DNA from: Halichondria panicea
Lineage: Eukaryota; Porifera; Demospongiae; Suberitida; Halichondriidae
DNA: 64,000 bases
Assembly (NCBI RefSeq): GCF_963675165.1
Contig: NC_087390.1
Coordinates: forward strand, 537,001 to 601,000
Reading direction: 5' to 3'
Position 1 is the first letter of the stretch. Each line of letters starts with the position of its first letter. Of this stretch, positions 35,047 through 47,581 are shown piece by piece. Both the position numbers and the translations under genes were made by a program. The notes beneath the pieces were generated by a model. The model saw only the letters and a program-made list of their open reading frames with translations. It ran no database searches and was not told the DNA's origin.

Positions 35047-36045
35047 ATGGCTGAAGTTGCTTCTACTGCACTGAACTGCTCCCAGTGAAACTGGGTGAGG
35101 AATATCGAGTCAAATTGGGCAAGAGCTTCACCTTCCCCAGGGAGAACGCCTATCACACCATCAAATGTGAGTCACAGTTTCTCCGATTTCTACCATACTA
35201 AAAAAAAATCATAATTATCGCCATGCATACATAGAGTTCATCTCCTTCAGTGAAGGATTATATAAACCAGGTAGGAAGACTGTAGTGGCGTGTCTCCACC
35301 CCTTTAGTATTAATATAATGTCTAATAAATGTATTTTTTCAGCCGAATTTTACCGAATCATTTAGTGACTGACATTGATGGCCACTGTATCAGATGACTT
35401 CAAGCCTCTGTCAGTGGATCCCACAAAGCCTGGTAAACTGCGAGTGGCTGATAATGAAGTGAACGTACAACTATACCAGTAGTACAGGTGAGGGGATAAC
35501 TGTAGCTTAGCTACAATCACTTCCTCCATACCCTGAGGTTGTATCTAGGGAAGTGAGCAGTCACCGTGGTGGTACACTGGGGTACTGTACAACTAGCCCA
35601 GCATCATATCACACACTATTTGCTATCTCACAGCAACTGAGCTAGATCTATTAGTAGGTTTCTAGGGAGGAGCCAACTTAATAAGCAAGTACATGTAGTT
35701 GTGTAGTTACAATTATGAGCTCTCCAATCATCTATTTTATTGTAAGGCGTGTTTGCCAATAGAGAGGTGGCCTCCTAACACAGTCAGGTCCAAACACATA
35801 ATTATATGCTATGGAGATGTTGAGTGGCTGTATTATAGAGGGTGACTACAATAGACAGGTTTGACTATAACTACAATCATTCTGCCCCCCTCCACTTCCA
35901 CACAGGCTGAGTGGACTGATGATGTGGCCCAGTTCAGAGGACCCAAGAAGCCTGTCACTAAATAGTGTGTGCTCATCATAGACACTGTGTCTGGGGAGGC
36001 AGTACTGGAGAGGATCAGTAACAACATCCAACTCAAGGCCATCAG
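35047..36045 (+). pseudogene. EAF: EAF-like N-terminal exons, unit 4 (three lesions)
   Basis: Exons 35047-35166, 35394-35487 and 35906-36045. Exon 1 has a 5-nt gain (120 instead of 115 nt) that brings a TGA after ALNCSQ. Exon 2 has a 2-nt gain (ACTATACCAG for ACTACCAG). Exon 3 has GAG changed to TAG at 35963 within the conserved KECVLI block. Splice sites remain. This copy is clearly dead and shows that the EAF piece is not under selection. Confidence 0.85.
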
Positions 36046-36349
36046 GTTATTAGTAGGACACTCAGGCAGAGTCAAGTGTATTATGTGTGTACACTAACCA
36101 CTAGGACACCCTCTATAATTATTACAGCCCAGGTTAATGGAGTTGCTTGCTTACAATTATAGACAAAACCTACTGTAGCAAAAGTCACTAAGGGCACCAA
36201 AGTGTAATAGCTCCCCAATGGTTTGGGGACTCTTTTAGCTGCCATAACTTGAATTCTGTGGATCCAATTTCAACGCTTATCTGATTTTCAGAAAGAGACC
36301 TATCATATTTGAAAGATAAAAAAGCAATTCTTATTTCTGCTGCTACCCC

Positions 36350-36821
<472 letters not shown>

Positions 36822-36822
36822 G

Positions 36823-39800
36823 GGACGGACACAAGTGATGATGAATGCGTACGCTGACCTTGTGTTCCAGTTTGGAATGGCTGACGAGAACCAAGCCGCT
36901 TACATTTATTCAAGGACCAACACGGCTGTGCAGTACATCAAAACTGAATGGTTTTACGATGGCTTCAAGGTACACACACTATACACAGCATCAGAACTCT
37001 AGTCACAGAGGCAACTCTAGTACTCAGTACCTGTACAGGAACCAACTACTGAAGCCACTGACTAACTACAATGTATGTGCATCACGTACCCCCTCTCGTC
37101 CACCAGGGTTCAGTACCTAGCAGTTAGTGAACATTGTAGCCAGCTGTGTGCTTGTCTAAGCTATTACTGAACGCAGCTGTTACGGTTTATTCGGTGGCCA
37201 ATTCACAGAAGCTCAGCATCCAAAATCCATTTCACATTCTCAAAGTAGGTATAACATGTTTGTGCCGACTGTTGCAGATTTTTGATGCTCTGCTCAACGG
37301 AGATCTGATATACCGTATCCTACGTACTTGTACAACATCACTGGATCCACCAACTACTACAACATTCTCAGGACCTCGCTAGGTACACGTATGTTGATAG
37401 AGTATGTCAGAAAGTGTTGGATAGAAGTATACAGTCCTGTTTGGAGTGGTATATACTCTTTTTACCTATACGTAGTGTACTGAACATTCTACTGTATTAT
37501 TTATCTTATGTTGGTACATACTTAACCAGTGTTTGGTTAAAGGGCTCTTGTTTGAGTAGCTAATTGAATTTGGGAATCTGTACAAGTTAAGTTGTGTGTA
37601 TGGATTGAATTTGGGGAAGTCCTGGACTATACAATTATCTCTATTGTGGTCATGTACTGTGTTAGAGGACACATTGAGAAGCTGTGTGCATGGCAAATAA
37701 TGGCAAGAAAGATTAGCAGTAATACATGCTGCCCCTCCCCCAAGCCATAGTCTAGCCTGCCACCCTGTTTGAACTGTACACTGGGGGAAACACTGACTTA
37801 AGTATTGTAGGGTGTTGTTGAAATGTCATGCCCTGGGGTGATTGGTTTCTCCCTGTGTGTATACTTGTGTAAGGAAACCAATCTATAGCTGTCACCCCTT
37901 GCAAGGACAGACCAACAGTGGCTATAATAAAGAGGTGGTCTGGTTCAAACACATGCTATGGAGACTCTGAAGCTTGTTAACCTGGCTGTATTGTAAAGGG
38001 TGCCTGATTATAGGCTGACCACAATAGACAAGTTTCACTGCATTTAATTTAGTTACAGTATAAGAACTGTAGAGGGCAATTGCTGACATTTTGGTCATGC
38101 AAATTGATTATTTAAGACAGTTGTTCACATGCAATATTTCTTATTCGTCCAGCCTCCCCTGATTTTAACTACTACGTTCCCTTCATCAACACCACTGACA
38201 TCAGACGAGCCATTCACGTCGGCAGTCTCAGCTATGGCTATCACGCTGAGGTGGACAGATTAAAGGTTGCTAGTTTTGTATATGTTCTTACCCCCCCCCC
38301 ACACACAAAAATTTCTTGTTCTCACCTCCCTCCCCACACACAAAAATTTCTTGTTCTCACCCCCCCCCCACACACACACACATTTTTTGTTCTCCCCTCC
38401 CTCCCCACACACACACACATTTCTTGTTCTCACCCCCCCCACAGATAAATTTCTTGTTCTCACCCCCCTACACACACACATTTCTTGTTCTCCCCCCACA
38501 CACACACACACATTTCTTGTTCTCACCTCCCCCCCACACACACACATTTCTTGTTCTCACCCCCCACACACACACACACACATTTCTTGTTCTCACCTCC
38601 CCCCCACACACACACATTTCTTGTTCTCACCTCCCCCCCACACACACACATTTCTTGTTCTCACCCCCCCCCCACACACACACACACATTTCTTGTTCTG
38701 ACCCCCCACACACACACACACACACATTCTTGTTCTCACCCCCTACACACACACACACACACACATTTCTTGTTCTCACCCCCCACGCACACACACACAT
38801 TTCTTGTTCTCACCCCCCACACACACACACACACATTTCTTGTTCTCACCCCCCCCCACATACACACATTTCTTATTCTCACCCCCCCCCCCACACACAC
38901 ACACACACATTAAAGGTTTCTAATTTTGTTATGTTCGAGTTAACCCTAACCCTAACCCCCACACACATACATATATTCTTGTTCGCAACCCCCCCCCCAC
39001 ACACACATATTCTTGTTCTCACCCCCACCCCACACACACACATATTCTTGTTTTCACCCCCCCCCACACACACACACACACATATTCTTGTTCTCACCCC
39101 CCCACACACACCCACATATTCTTCTTCTCACCCCCCCCACACACACACACATTTCTTGTTCTCACCCCCCCCCCACACACACACACACACACACATATTC
39201 TTGTTCTCACCCCCCCCCCCCCACACACACACACATATTCTTGTTCTCACCCCCCCCCACACACACACACATTAAAGGTTTCTAATTTTGTTATGTTCGG
39301 GTTAACCCTAACCCTAACCCCCCTACACACACACACATATTCTTGTTCTCACCCCCCCCCCACACACACACACACACACACATATTCTTGTTCTCACCCC
39401 CCCCCCACACACACACACACACATATTCTTTCTTGTTCTCACCCCCACCCCACACACACACACATATTCTTGTTCTCACCGCCCCCCCCACACACACACA
39501 CACACACACATATTCTTGTTCTCACCCCCCCCCCCCACACACACACATATTCTTTCTTGTTCTCATCCCCCCCACACACACCCACATATTCTTGTTCTCA
39601 CCCCCCCCCACACACACATTTCTTGTTCTCACCCCTCCCCCCACACACACACACATATTCTTGTTCTCACCCCCCCCCCCCACACACACACACACATTAA
39701 AGGTTTCTAATTTTGTTATGTTCGAGTTAACCCTAACCCTAACCACCACACACACATTTCTCCCTTCACAGATAGGAGATGATGTTGCCGGGTATGTGAG

Positions 39801-39912
39801 GACAGTGAACAAGTTTATGCAGGTGGTCGTGAGAGGGGGTGGGCACATTCTCCCGTTTGACCAGCCGGAGAGAGCACTCAACCTCATCCAGAACTTTGTG
39901 AACATGCAATAG
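36823..39912 (+). pseudogene. CPVL: CPVL-like C-terminal exons, unit 4
   Basis: Exon a 36823-36969 is open (MMNAYADLVFQFG..., YIKTEWFYDGFK). Exon b 37278-37382 has a 2-nt gain (CTGATATACCG for CTGATACCG) that shifts the frame. Exon c 38153-38265 is open with IHVGSLSYGYHAEVD. Exon d 39772-39912 is intact with GGGHILPFDQP. The c-d intron is a 1.5-kb minisatellite and has no Asp exon. Confidence 0.8.
38288..39697. repeat. C-tract/CA minisatellite array 4 with triplicated telomere-like segment
   Basis: Three sub-arrays (38288-38908, 38960-39272, 39325-39697) are each followed by a segment TTAAAGGTTTCTAATTTTG plus the CCCTAA tract. The other units have this segment once, so the array end has been triplicated here. 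Confidence 0.93.
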
Positions 39913-40224
39913 CCTATTATAATTATGTTGTCTGGAAATGATCATGCTTCAAGTATAAGGATAAAAATGAAATCTATAATTATAGTCGTGTCATTTAATA
40001 TGTTGTTTGAAGAGAAGATTTTAATTACCAAATCAACGAAACGATCAAAAACAATTGCTATTAGAGACATAAATAATTATGGAGTGTATAATTATTGTAT
40101 AGCGTTTATACTCTCTGCCCAATGGTACACAAAAATATACTGTACATGTATAAGAAAGATAGCCACCGATTGGGAAGACTTATCAGATTTAGTATACAAA
40201 CTAGACCATAACATAAAACAGGGG
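39913..40224. other. Tail-to-tail interval between CPVL-4 and NLR-D
   Basis: AT-rich 312 bp, close to identical with 7097-7421. No gene seen. Confidence 0.45.
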
Positions 40225-43200
40225 TCATACATACCACCAAATAAACACAATTCTTCGTCTGACATCAACGTACTTGGGACATGTGACAATGTTCTTTTTT
40301 GTATTCTTAGAAGTGCCGAATTGTTTCAGTGTTTTGTTTTCCAACAGCCCCCTGACAATTGGGGAGCACTCGGTGATCTCAGCATTGAGGTGAAACACTT
40401 CTAGAGCCTTGTTCCTGGCTAACACATTACCAACAGCTTCAGCCTCTTCAGTGGTAACAGTGTATGGTATTGAATGTACTGATATTTTCACATACAGTTG
40501 GAGTTTCAGGTGTTTAACTGTATTGTTTTCTCTCAATGCTTTCAAAATGGGTAGTAGCTCCATTGGCAACCGCAAATAAAACGTAAGTTCAATGAATTGT
40601 AGAGTTGTATTACGTTGAAACATTTGGGCCAGTTCAAGCGTTCCGAGATTATAACCTGAGCCTGAACGAGGCGAAATTGTTAGCTTAGTTAGACATGTGT
40701 TAACTTTCAGTCCCTGCAATAAATGACTTGGGATACTTTTGAAATCAATATAATCCAGTTTCAATTCCTCTAGAGATGTGTCAGTCTGTAGATACTCACC
40801 AATAGCTTCATCAAAATCACGGTCAAAGTGACATCTAGGTTTAAGGGTTTTAATGGCATTTGATCGATTGTCTTTGAGAGAACGTAAAACTTCACAGGCA
40901 TTATCAGGACAATCCAAAGTTAGTGATTGCAAGTGCTGGGGGATACAAAAATATTCAAATTGGCCCTTTATTTCACTTTTGATATCGAGTTCTTTAAGTA
41001 TCGGACAATTGAGTAGAGAACTAAAAAGCTGCTCATATTGTGTGGGGGTGAACTTAACATAGTGAGAGCATCGCAGATATTGTAAGCTTAGTTTCCAGTG
41101 GCTTAATATTGAAATTATGTTTCTGATAGTAGACTCTGAAAAAACCACATCGTGTGTTGAAAACATTGTTTTTGCTTCTTCATTGGTAAATGGATATTCA
41201 GACAGTAAATGTGGCAAGATTCTCGTGGTATTATTTTTTAACTCAGTCACGTTTAATCCAATTGAAATATACCAATTATCAGTATCTGTGATGGGTGACT
41301 CAAAATGAGGCGATAGTACCAAATGTATCAACAACATTTCAATACTAGAATGTGCAATGAAGTCAGACAACAACTCTTCATCAGCTGGTGATACTTGAGC
41401 ACATTTCAAAACTTTCAAGCAGTGTTTTGGCTTCAAAATATCAAGTATTCGTATCACAGTGTCTCTTGAGATGCCAAAATCTAGCTCTACAACACTTAAG
41501 TTTGGAGATAGCTCTATAGTGTCAAATATTTTTAATGTACATGGAACCTCAGGCCCATCAAATCGATACAATGATTCTACTTCAATATCTCGATTACTGA
41601 TAGTGACGCTTTCTAATTCTTGTAGTATCCTATCAGTGAGTGTATGCCAAGCAGATGGAATCTCGAATGTGATACACATTTTCAGATGCCTTACACTTAG
41701 ATTAGAAGAAGGCAAAGCTTTGTTGATTCCTGCTAATATCATTGATTCATCCACATCATATTTATTAAGCTCGAATATGTCCATTTCAGTTACTTTGAAA
41801 TGAGCAGAAGCTACAACATAACCAAGTGCAAACTGATCAATTCTCCAATTATCATCATAATCCCGATCATATAGCGGTAGTTCATACAGCACATTACAAT
41901 ACAAGTCCTTCATGGCTTGCACATTTTGGCTTTCATAGATCCACAGAATTTGATCACTTGAGAATCTACACATTCTCTCGGCTTTTGATGATCCTTCCTC
42001 ATAGTACACATAAGGAGTTGGAAGTACACACTGTGTCCATGGGTCCTTCAGTTCAGTCAATCCAGCTAAAAACAATAGAATCATTTTGTATGATCCATCA
42101 TCAGCCTTTGTTTCAAACAAGATCAACTGCTCATGTGGGGTTTTCTTTTTCCAGACGTAAAATGCAGCGAGGAACTCTTGAAGTGTTAGATGAAGGAAAT
42201 TGTAAGATGGAGAACTGTTGCTTTTCTTATGTAAAGGATGTACACTGTTCATGAATCCAAGTGTGTTAGTATCAACAACATCTTCCTTGAAGAAAACCAA
42301 CTGTTGTTTTTCTTTTGTTATTCCTTTGTATGCAATATGGCAGAGCTTATCAAAATGTTTTTGAAGTGACGAAGGTAACTTACTCAGCTCACCACTCCAA
42401 TCACTGTCTGAATGTCTTTTAATCAAAATTTGACAGTATTCGGTGTATAGTTCAGTTGTTGTGTTGGGGATTATGCTATTGCTATTCTCATGGTTTTCTC
42501 TGTAAACTTCGACTACTATTCTGGCATGAAGAGGGTTATACATTGCACTAGAGATACGTGGATTAGAGTTAATGTATTCGCGTAGTTCTGGTGGAGCCCC
42601 ATCTTTGATCATTAGATCAATGTACTCTTGAATTTGTTCGGAAGAAAAACCTAAAATTTCAATGAACTGATCAACTCTTGAGCTACAAGTAACAGGTAGA
42701 TCACATACAGCCCAGGGCCTAGTGGTAACAAGCACGGTACTAGCTGGCAGAAGACGTCCGGTTATTAGTTTCATAAAAATGGAATTTTTTTGTCTAAAGA
42801 ATGGTGGCAACTCATCCAGGCCTTCCAAAATGAAAAGAATACCTTGCCCATGATGATTTTGTATGATAGTAGTAGCAACAACATTTTTAGAAGCATCAAT
42901 ATTTTCACATTGAAATAGATCAACTAATTCTACAGCTTCCTGAACATTCTCATCTCGAAGTCGGAGCAACACAACGAGGGAGTAATCTGTCCAAACTTTA
43001 CCATTAGCCCATCGTCTGCACAGTTCCCATGACAAAGTCGTCTTACCTCCTCCAGGAGCCCCTTTAATGACAACTAGTTTAGAGAATTTGTCCTCTACTT
43101 TGGAAGCTATTTGGTCTATTGTGATTGAATCTCTAGGAAATCTATCCAGCTTGCCTTGAACTATTTTTGACCAGGACTCTTCAATTTCCTTTCTCGATAA

Positions 43201-45195
43201 ATGTTTACTTACATCCGCACATTTTAGGTTAATAAAGTCTTTAACACACTGGAGAGGATATTTGTCATCAGCAGGGAGGGATCTTGTATCGTAAATACTA
43301 GTTAAGTATGATCGATAAATTCTTATTGCTTCATCTGGTTGGATGGTAGAACGATTATCAGATTTGGAATCTACAGTATAAAAGAATAATCATGAAGCGA
43401 AGGTAATAATACAGTGGAATCTTCAATAATGCATGGGCCCTCAAAACTAAGTAAACTGTGAGAAATACAACAAATAGGACTGCGCTTCCACCCCCAAACT
43501 TTCAGAGTCTTACATGAAAAAATGCAGCAATCCCTGAGATGTGTCCTTTACTCTATCACCATGCACTCACACAAACTACCGATTCGCTAACTCACTGGTT
43601 GGTCCAGGAGTCGTTGTGGACAATTTCTGCCTCTTAGATGGCCCAGGTGAAGTACCATCATCTGAAAATAAGTCTATTAAACAATTGTGTATTTAAGTAC
43701 ATAATTTACGTACGTTCGTGACTAGGTTATAAACTATCCATTCACATAATTATACTCATAGAAATGCTTTTAGCATGGTCGTAAGTTAGCCTCAATACCT
43801 GTATATTCCTTCTCTATAGCTTTAGCGATGGCATCTCGTCTAACTGTTGGTGCTCTGAGACTCTGACATATTTCAGAATAGGTGAGAGTGGCAGTATTCA
43901 AGCGAGCTGCTAGCATTTTCCGTAAACAGGTTTCATTATCTCGATGTTCATCACCAATATTATCGAGGGTGTCGGGGCTTACTTTCAGCTTAAGTCCCAG
44001 GTTGAACCACTTTTTGGCGGCTTTTATCAATTTCTCGTAAACAGATGGCAAATCATTGATAGTCAGAATGGTGCCTATACAACAATTACAAGCAAATGAT
44101 AAGTGCAATGTGCAATGTCAACACATGGCTTATACATGCACACTCTATGAAATAGCTGACGAGCAACTTGTATTATATACGCATACATAAAGAGACACTG
44201 CTTACTAAACGTTGGTCCAGGGTTTGCTTCAACATCTCCTGATTGTAACAGTAAGCGGAATATCAGTAACAGTATATACAGACTGAGAGTGGGGGGCCGA
44301 TTAGAGCTCTGAACTCTCACTTGGAACTGGGTCGGCTTTTCTTGAGTATCAAAAACTAAAAAGTAAGAGTGACGTTTATAATTATTGTGGCAGTAAATAT
44401 ATAATTGATTACCTGATGTGGTTGAGTTCCATTGTTTCCGAGGGTTCCATCTCACCAAGCAGGCAGTGATGAGTGAGTAGCAGGTGATAAGCACAGCTGA
44501 CAGAATGAGAACGGCCAGTGCACTCCCCCTCCATCCCAGCTCACAAGGAAACACTCCGGTCCAACTCAAGTCAACCACAGGACAAGCAGGACGTGGGGGA
44601 GCTGTGTAGAGTTACATAAATATATTCATGTGCTGTGACATCACAAGTGTGGGTCATGAGATTCCGTGAATACCAATTAAGTAATACACTAATGGCTGTT
44701 TCCCATTAATTATGAGTAGAGTACAAGGGAGTATTATGAGACCTCTATAAAATTAATGTTTCTGACCAATTAATGTCAGCTAAATAGCCTGTTCACTAAA
44801 CCATAAATATTCATGTGCTATATTCATGTGCTGTGTCATCACAAGTGTGTGTCACGAGATTCCGTGAATACCAAGCAATGCTGTTTAAAACTGACCTTTA
44901 TATTATAATGTGGCCTATGCCCCGTAATATGCTCTGTATAATACCAAAGTGTATGATAAGAAATGTTATGCAATTATTGGTGAGTATGCTTCACTGACTT
45001 ACAGGAAAAAGTTTGTAAGAAGAGTATGTATCTGATGGTGACCATAATGAAGTAGAGTTGGTAGAGGACAGGGGTGATCAACACAGAGGCAAGGCTGGCT
45101 CTGAGCTGCCAACTAGGCTTAGGGAAAACCAGGGTAACATCGTCGTCCAGATCATTTGAGAAATAACGGGCATGTCTCTGAGATGTTATCTTCAT
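40225..45195 (-). CDS. NLR-D: 2A leader, Death, NACHT, LRR receptor (intact)
   Basis: Exons: 45195-45003, 44601-44413, 44355-44206, 44074-43799, 43661-43596 and 43370-40225. They total 4020 nt (1339 residues), all phase 1. The Death exon is the most diverged of the array (VYEKLIKAAKKWFNLGLKLKV, RDAIAKAIEKEYTG). The NACHT exon opens DSKSDNRSTIQPDEAI, with GAPGGGKTT, LFILEGLDEL and VLVTTRPWA. It is a mosaic: up to Walker B it resembles copies A and C (ENIDASKNVVATTIIQNHH). From sensor 1 onward it resembles B and F (LLPASTVLVTTRPWAVCD, ENHENSNSIIPNTTTELY). The LRR-like repeats end in IVFIWWYV. Function as for NLR-C. Confidence 0.88.
44213..44239 (-). other. 2A motif of NLR-D
   Basis: GDVEANPGP with the leucine-rich run before it, identical to the other copies. 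Confidence 0.9.
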
Positions 45196-45439
45196 GGTTC
45201 TGTCAGAAGACCATGCAACTGCGCAGCTCCAAGATTCAAGACAAATAGTTGCTGAGAAGCTTTTTCTGTAGCGTTCAGTGCAGACTTAATGCCAGTCAGA
45301 ACAAATAATCTTTGTTTAGCCTTGACCTTTGACTACGAGACCCTCCCCTTTTTTTGCAAAGATATTCATTAATTATTTCTTTAATGATCTTTACCGTATG
45401 CAACAATTTGGTTTGGAGTTGTCTCTCCTGTCTTGTTCT
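45196..45439. promoter_or_regulatory. Divergent interval between NLR-D and EAF-5
   Basis: 244 bp lie between opposite start codons, more diverged than the intervals of units 3 and 4 but still with AGACCCTCCCC and GATCTTTACCGTATG. Promoter role by position. Confidence 0.5.
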
Positions 45440-45554
45440 ATGGCTGAAGTTGCTTCTACTGAGCAGCTCCCAGTGAAACTAGGTCAGGAATACCGAGTCA
45501 AACTGGGCAAGAGCTTCACCTTCCCCAGGGAGAACGCCTATCACACCATCAAAT
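45440..45554 (+). pseudogene. EAF: EAF-like exon 1 only, unit 5
   Basis: A 115-nt exon (MAEVASTEQLPVKLGQEYR..., ENAYHTIK) with intact GTGAGT donor. Its sequence is the closest to a family consensus in the window. Sequence continues to GGCCACTGTATCAG, the acceptor of exon 2, at about 45798, and then breaks off into unrelated DNA. Exons 2 and 3 are gone. Confidence 0.8.
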
Positions 45555-46108
45555 GTGAGTCAGAGTTTCTTTAAGTCGATTTCTAGCATACTAAAAAAAT
45601 AATATTGCCATGCATACATAGAGTTCATCTCCTTCAGTGAAGGATTATATAAACCAGTATGGTAGGAAGACGGTAGTGGCGTGTCTCCACCCCCTTAGCC
45701 TTAATATAATGTCTAATGTATTTTTGCCAAATTTGTACACAACACTGGTGTGAATCATTTAGTGACTGACATTAGTATTTTTGATGGCCACTGTATCAGT
45801 AGCCTCGATCCCAGGCCGCACTTCACCAGGGAAGTGGGCCTGGTATCGACTGCTTGCGCATGCGCTAATATCCCCCGGTATCTGGGGGCTTTGGATAACA
45901 TCGTATATGCTCAGTAAAACAATGACATCATAATGGGCAGAGTACTGCAGGACAGGTGTGTGAGGTGTAAGGGGTGAGGGGTGTGAGGTGTGAAACTACT
46001 AAGTCATGGAGTGTATTAATTTAGTGAGGAGTCATCAATATTAGGGTGCTTCCCTACAGTATAATTGCTAGCAAATATGGTTTTTTGGTCCGTGTACTGT
46101 TTTAAAGT

Positions 46109-46472
46109 TACTCAATCATTGTGATGTGATTCGTTGAAGGCACATATTCGTACTTATAGATATATTTTAGTACGTATCTTGTGTTAGAAGGTCAAGGCCA
46201 TTATTCACATACTTAGGAATAAATTCATTAGTTTTGCTATACTCCCCTTTGAGACCTCATACTTTGACACTTCTGCCTATTAGAATTATTAGCAATTTTT
46301 CTTCCTAGTATACTCAATCATTGTGATGTGATTTGTTGAAGGCACATATTCGTACTTATAGATAGATTTTAGTGCGATCTTGTGTTAGAAGGTCAAGGCC
46401 ATTATTCACATACTTAGGAATAAATTCATTTGGTTTGCTGTACTCCCCTTTGAGACCTCATACTTTGACACT
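46109..46472. repeat. Two direct copies of about 163 bp
   Basis: TACTCAATCATTGTGATGTG through CTCATACTTTGACACT occurs at 46109-46271 and again at 46311-46472 with few changes, separated by about 40 bp. Confidence 0.9.
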
Positions 46473-46899
46473 GATCCCAATAAGGGGAGGGTAAGCGTCA
46501 GTCGTCTGGCTGTTCAAAATAGCTGTATAGCTTTATCATAGTACTATGCATAATTGCCCGAGGCTGTGCCGTGGCCAGCGGGTATATAGTAGTCATCTGG
46601 TTTGTTTGTTTATGTGTGGCACATGAGTCTACTTCTGCGTTTACAGCATGGATAGCCTTCACCCAACAAGTTAATACGTAGTTGCAGATTTTGATATAAA
46701 GCCTCGTTGTCGAATATAAGCGAGCAAAACTAAGAAGCTTAAACTTGCACGTTGGCAGCTAGCTAACTAACTACACGCGGCCTTTATTCGAGGTACCCTA
46801 CTTATTTACAGCTGAAGTGATCCCGTACCAAGAACAATGGAACAGGGTCGCTAATAGAAAGCTAAAATTATGATTGTGGTTGTTGCTTATAATTATTAT

Positions 46900-47114
46900 C
46901 CTAGCCCCAGAGCATACCCCACAGGAGCTATACTGAGACTCTAGGCTTCTTTGCTGACTGTGCTGTGATCCTAGCCCCAGAGCATACCCCACAGGAGCTA
47001 TACTGAGACTCTAGGCTTCTTTGCTGACTGTGCTGTGATCCTAGCCCCAGAGCATACCCCACAGGAGCTATACTGAGACTCTAGGCTTCTTTGCTGACTT
47101 TGCTGTGATCCTAG
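46900..47114. repeat. 70-bp tandem repeat, three copies
   Basis: The unit begins CCTAGCCCCAGAGCATACCC. Copies start at 46900, 46970 and 47040, almost identical, with the start of a fourth. No coding content. Confidence 0.95.
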
Positions 47115-47472
47115 TCCACAGTACACTACTAAACTCCATTCTCAAAACTTTCAGTCTCTAGACTTTAATTGCTCCCGTACGTTACTTGCTGCTTAGCCTG
47201 CTAACATAACACCCTTAATTCTGATTTATGTGAACAGCCGAGGGTTAGCACTTAGTGCTCTAGTTAAACTTAACGTACTGAAGTTATGGCTGTTGAAAGA
47301 TACATGTATGTTTAACTACAACCCCCCTCCGTTTATTCAATGGTTCGGGGACTCTTTCATCTGCCATAACTTGAATTCCAGGTATCCAATTTCAACGCTT
47401 TTCTGACTTTCTGAAAGCAACCTTTCATATTTGAGAGATAAAAAAGCAATTCTTATTTCTGCTGCTACCTCT

Positions 47473-47508
47473 CACACACACACACACACGCACACACACA
47501 CACGCGCA

Positions 47509-47580
<72 letters not shown>
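47473..47580. repeat. CA microsatellite, unit 5
   Basis: About 105 bp of CA/CG repeat located as in the other units, ahead of CPVL exon a. Confidence 0.9.

Positions 47581-47581
<1 letters not shown>

Larger units (their letters stand above)
45799..47270. other. Unrelated insert replacing EAF exons 2-3
   Basis: The insert starts TAGCCTCGATCCCAGGCC at the exact EAF exon 2 acceptor and ends near 47270, where the unit sequence resumes (GTACTGAAGTTATGGC). It contains a palindrome-like stretch near the start (CCCAGGCC...GGGCCTGG), a direct repeat (46109-46472) and a 70-bp tandem repeat (46900-47109). No coding exon was recognised; short open frames have no family resemblance. Confidence 0.6.

Noticed and set aside
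38288-39697. Regularly spaced repeats that might suggest a CRISPR array
   Set aside because: Spacers are simple C-runs and CA runs of variable length, the host DNA is intron-rich eukaryotic, and no cas genes are present.
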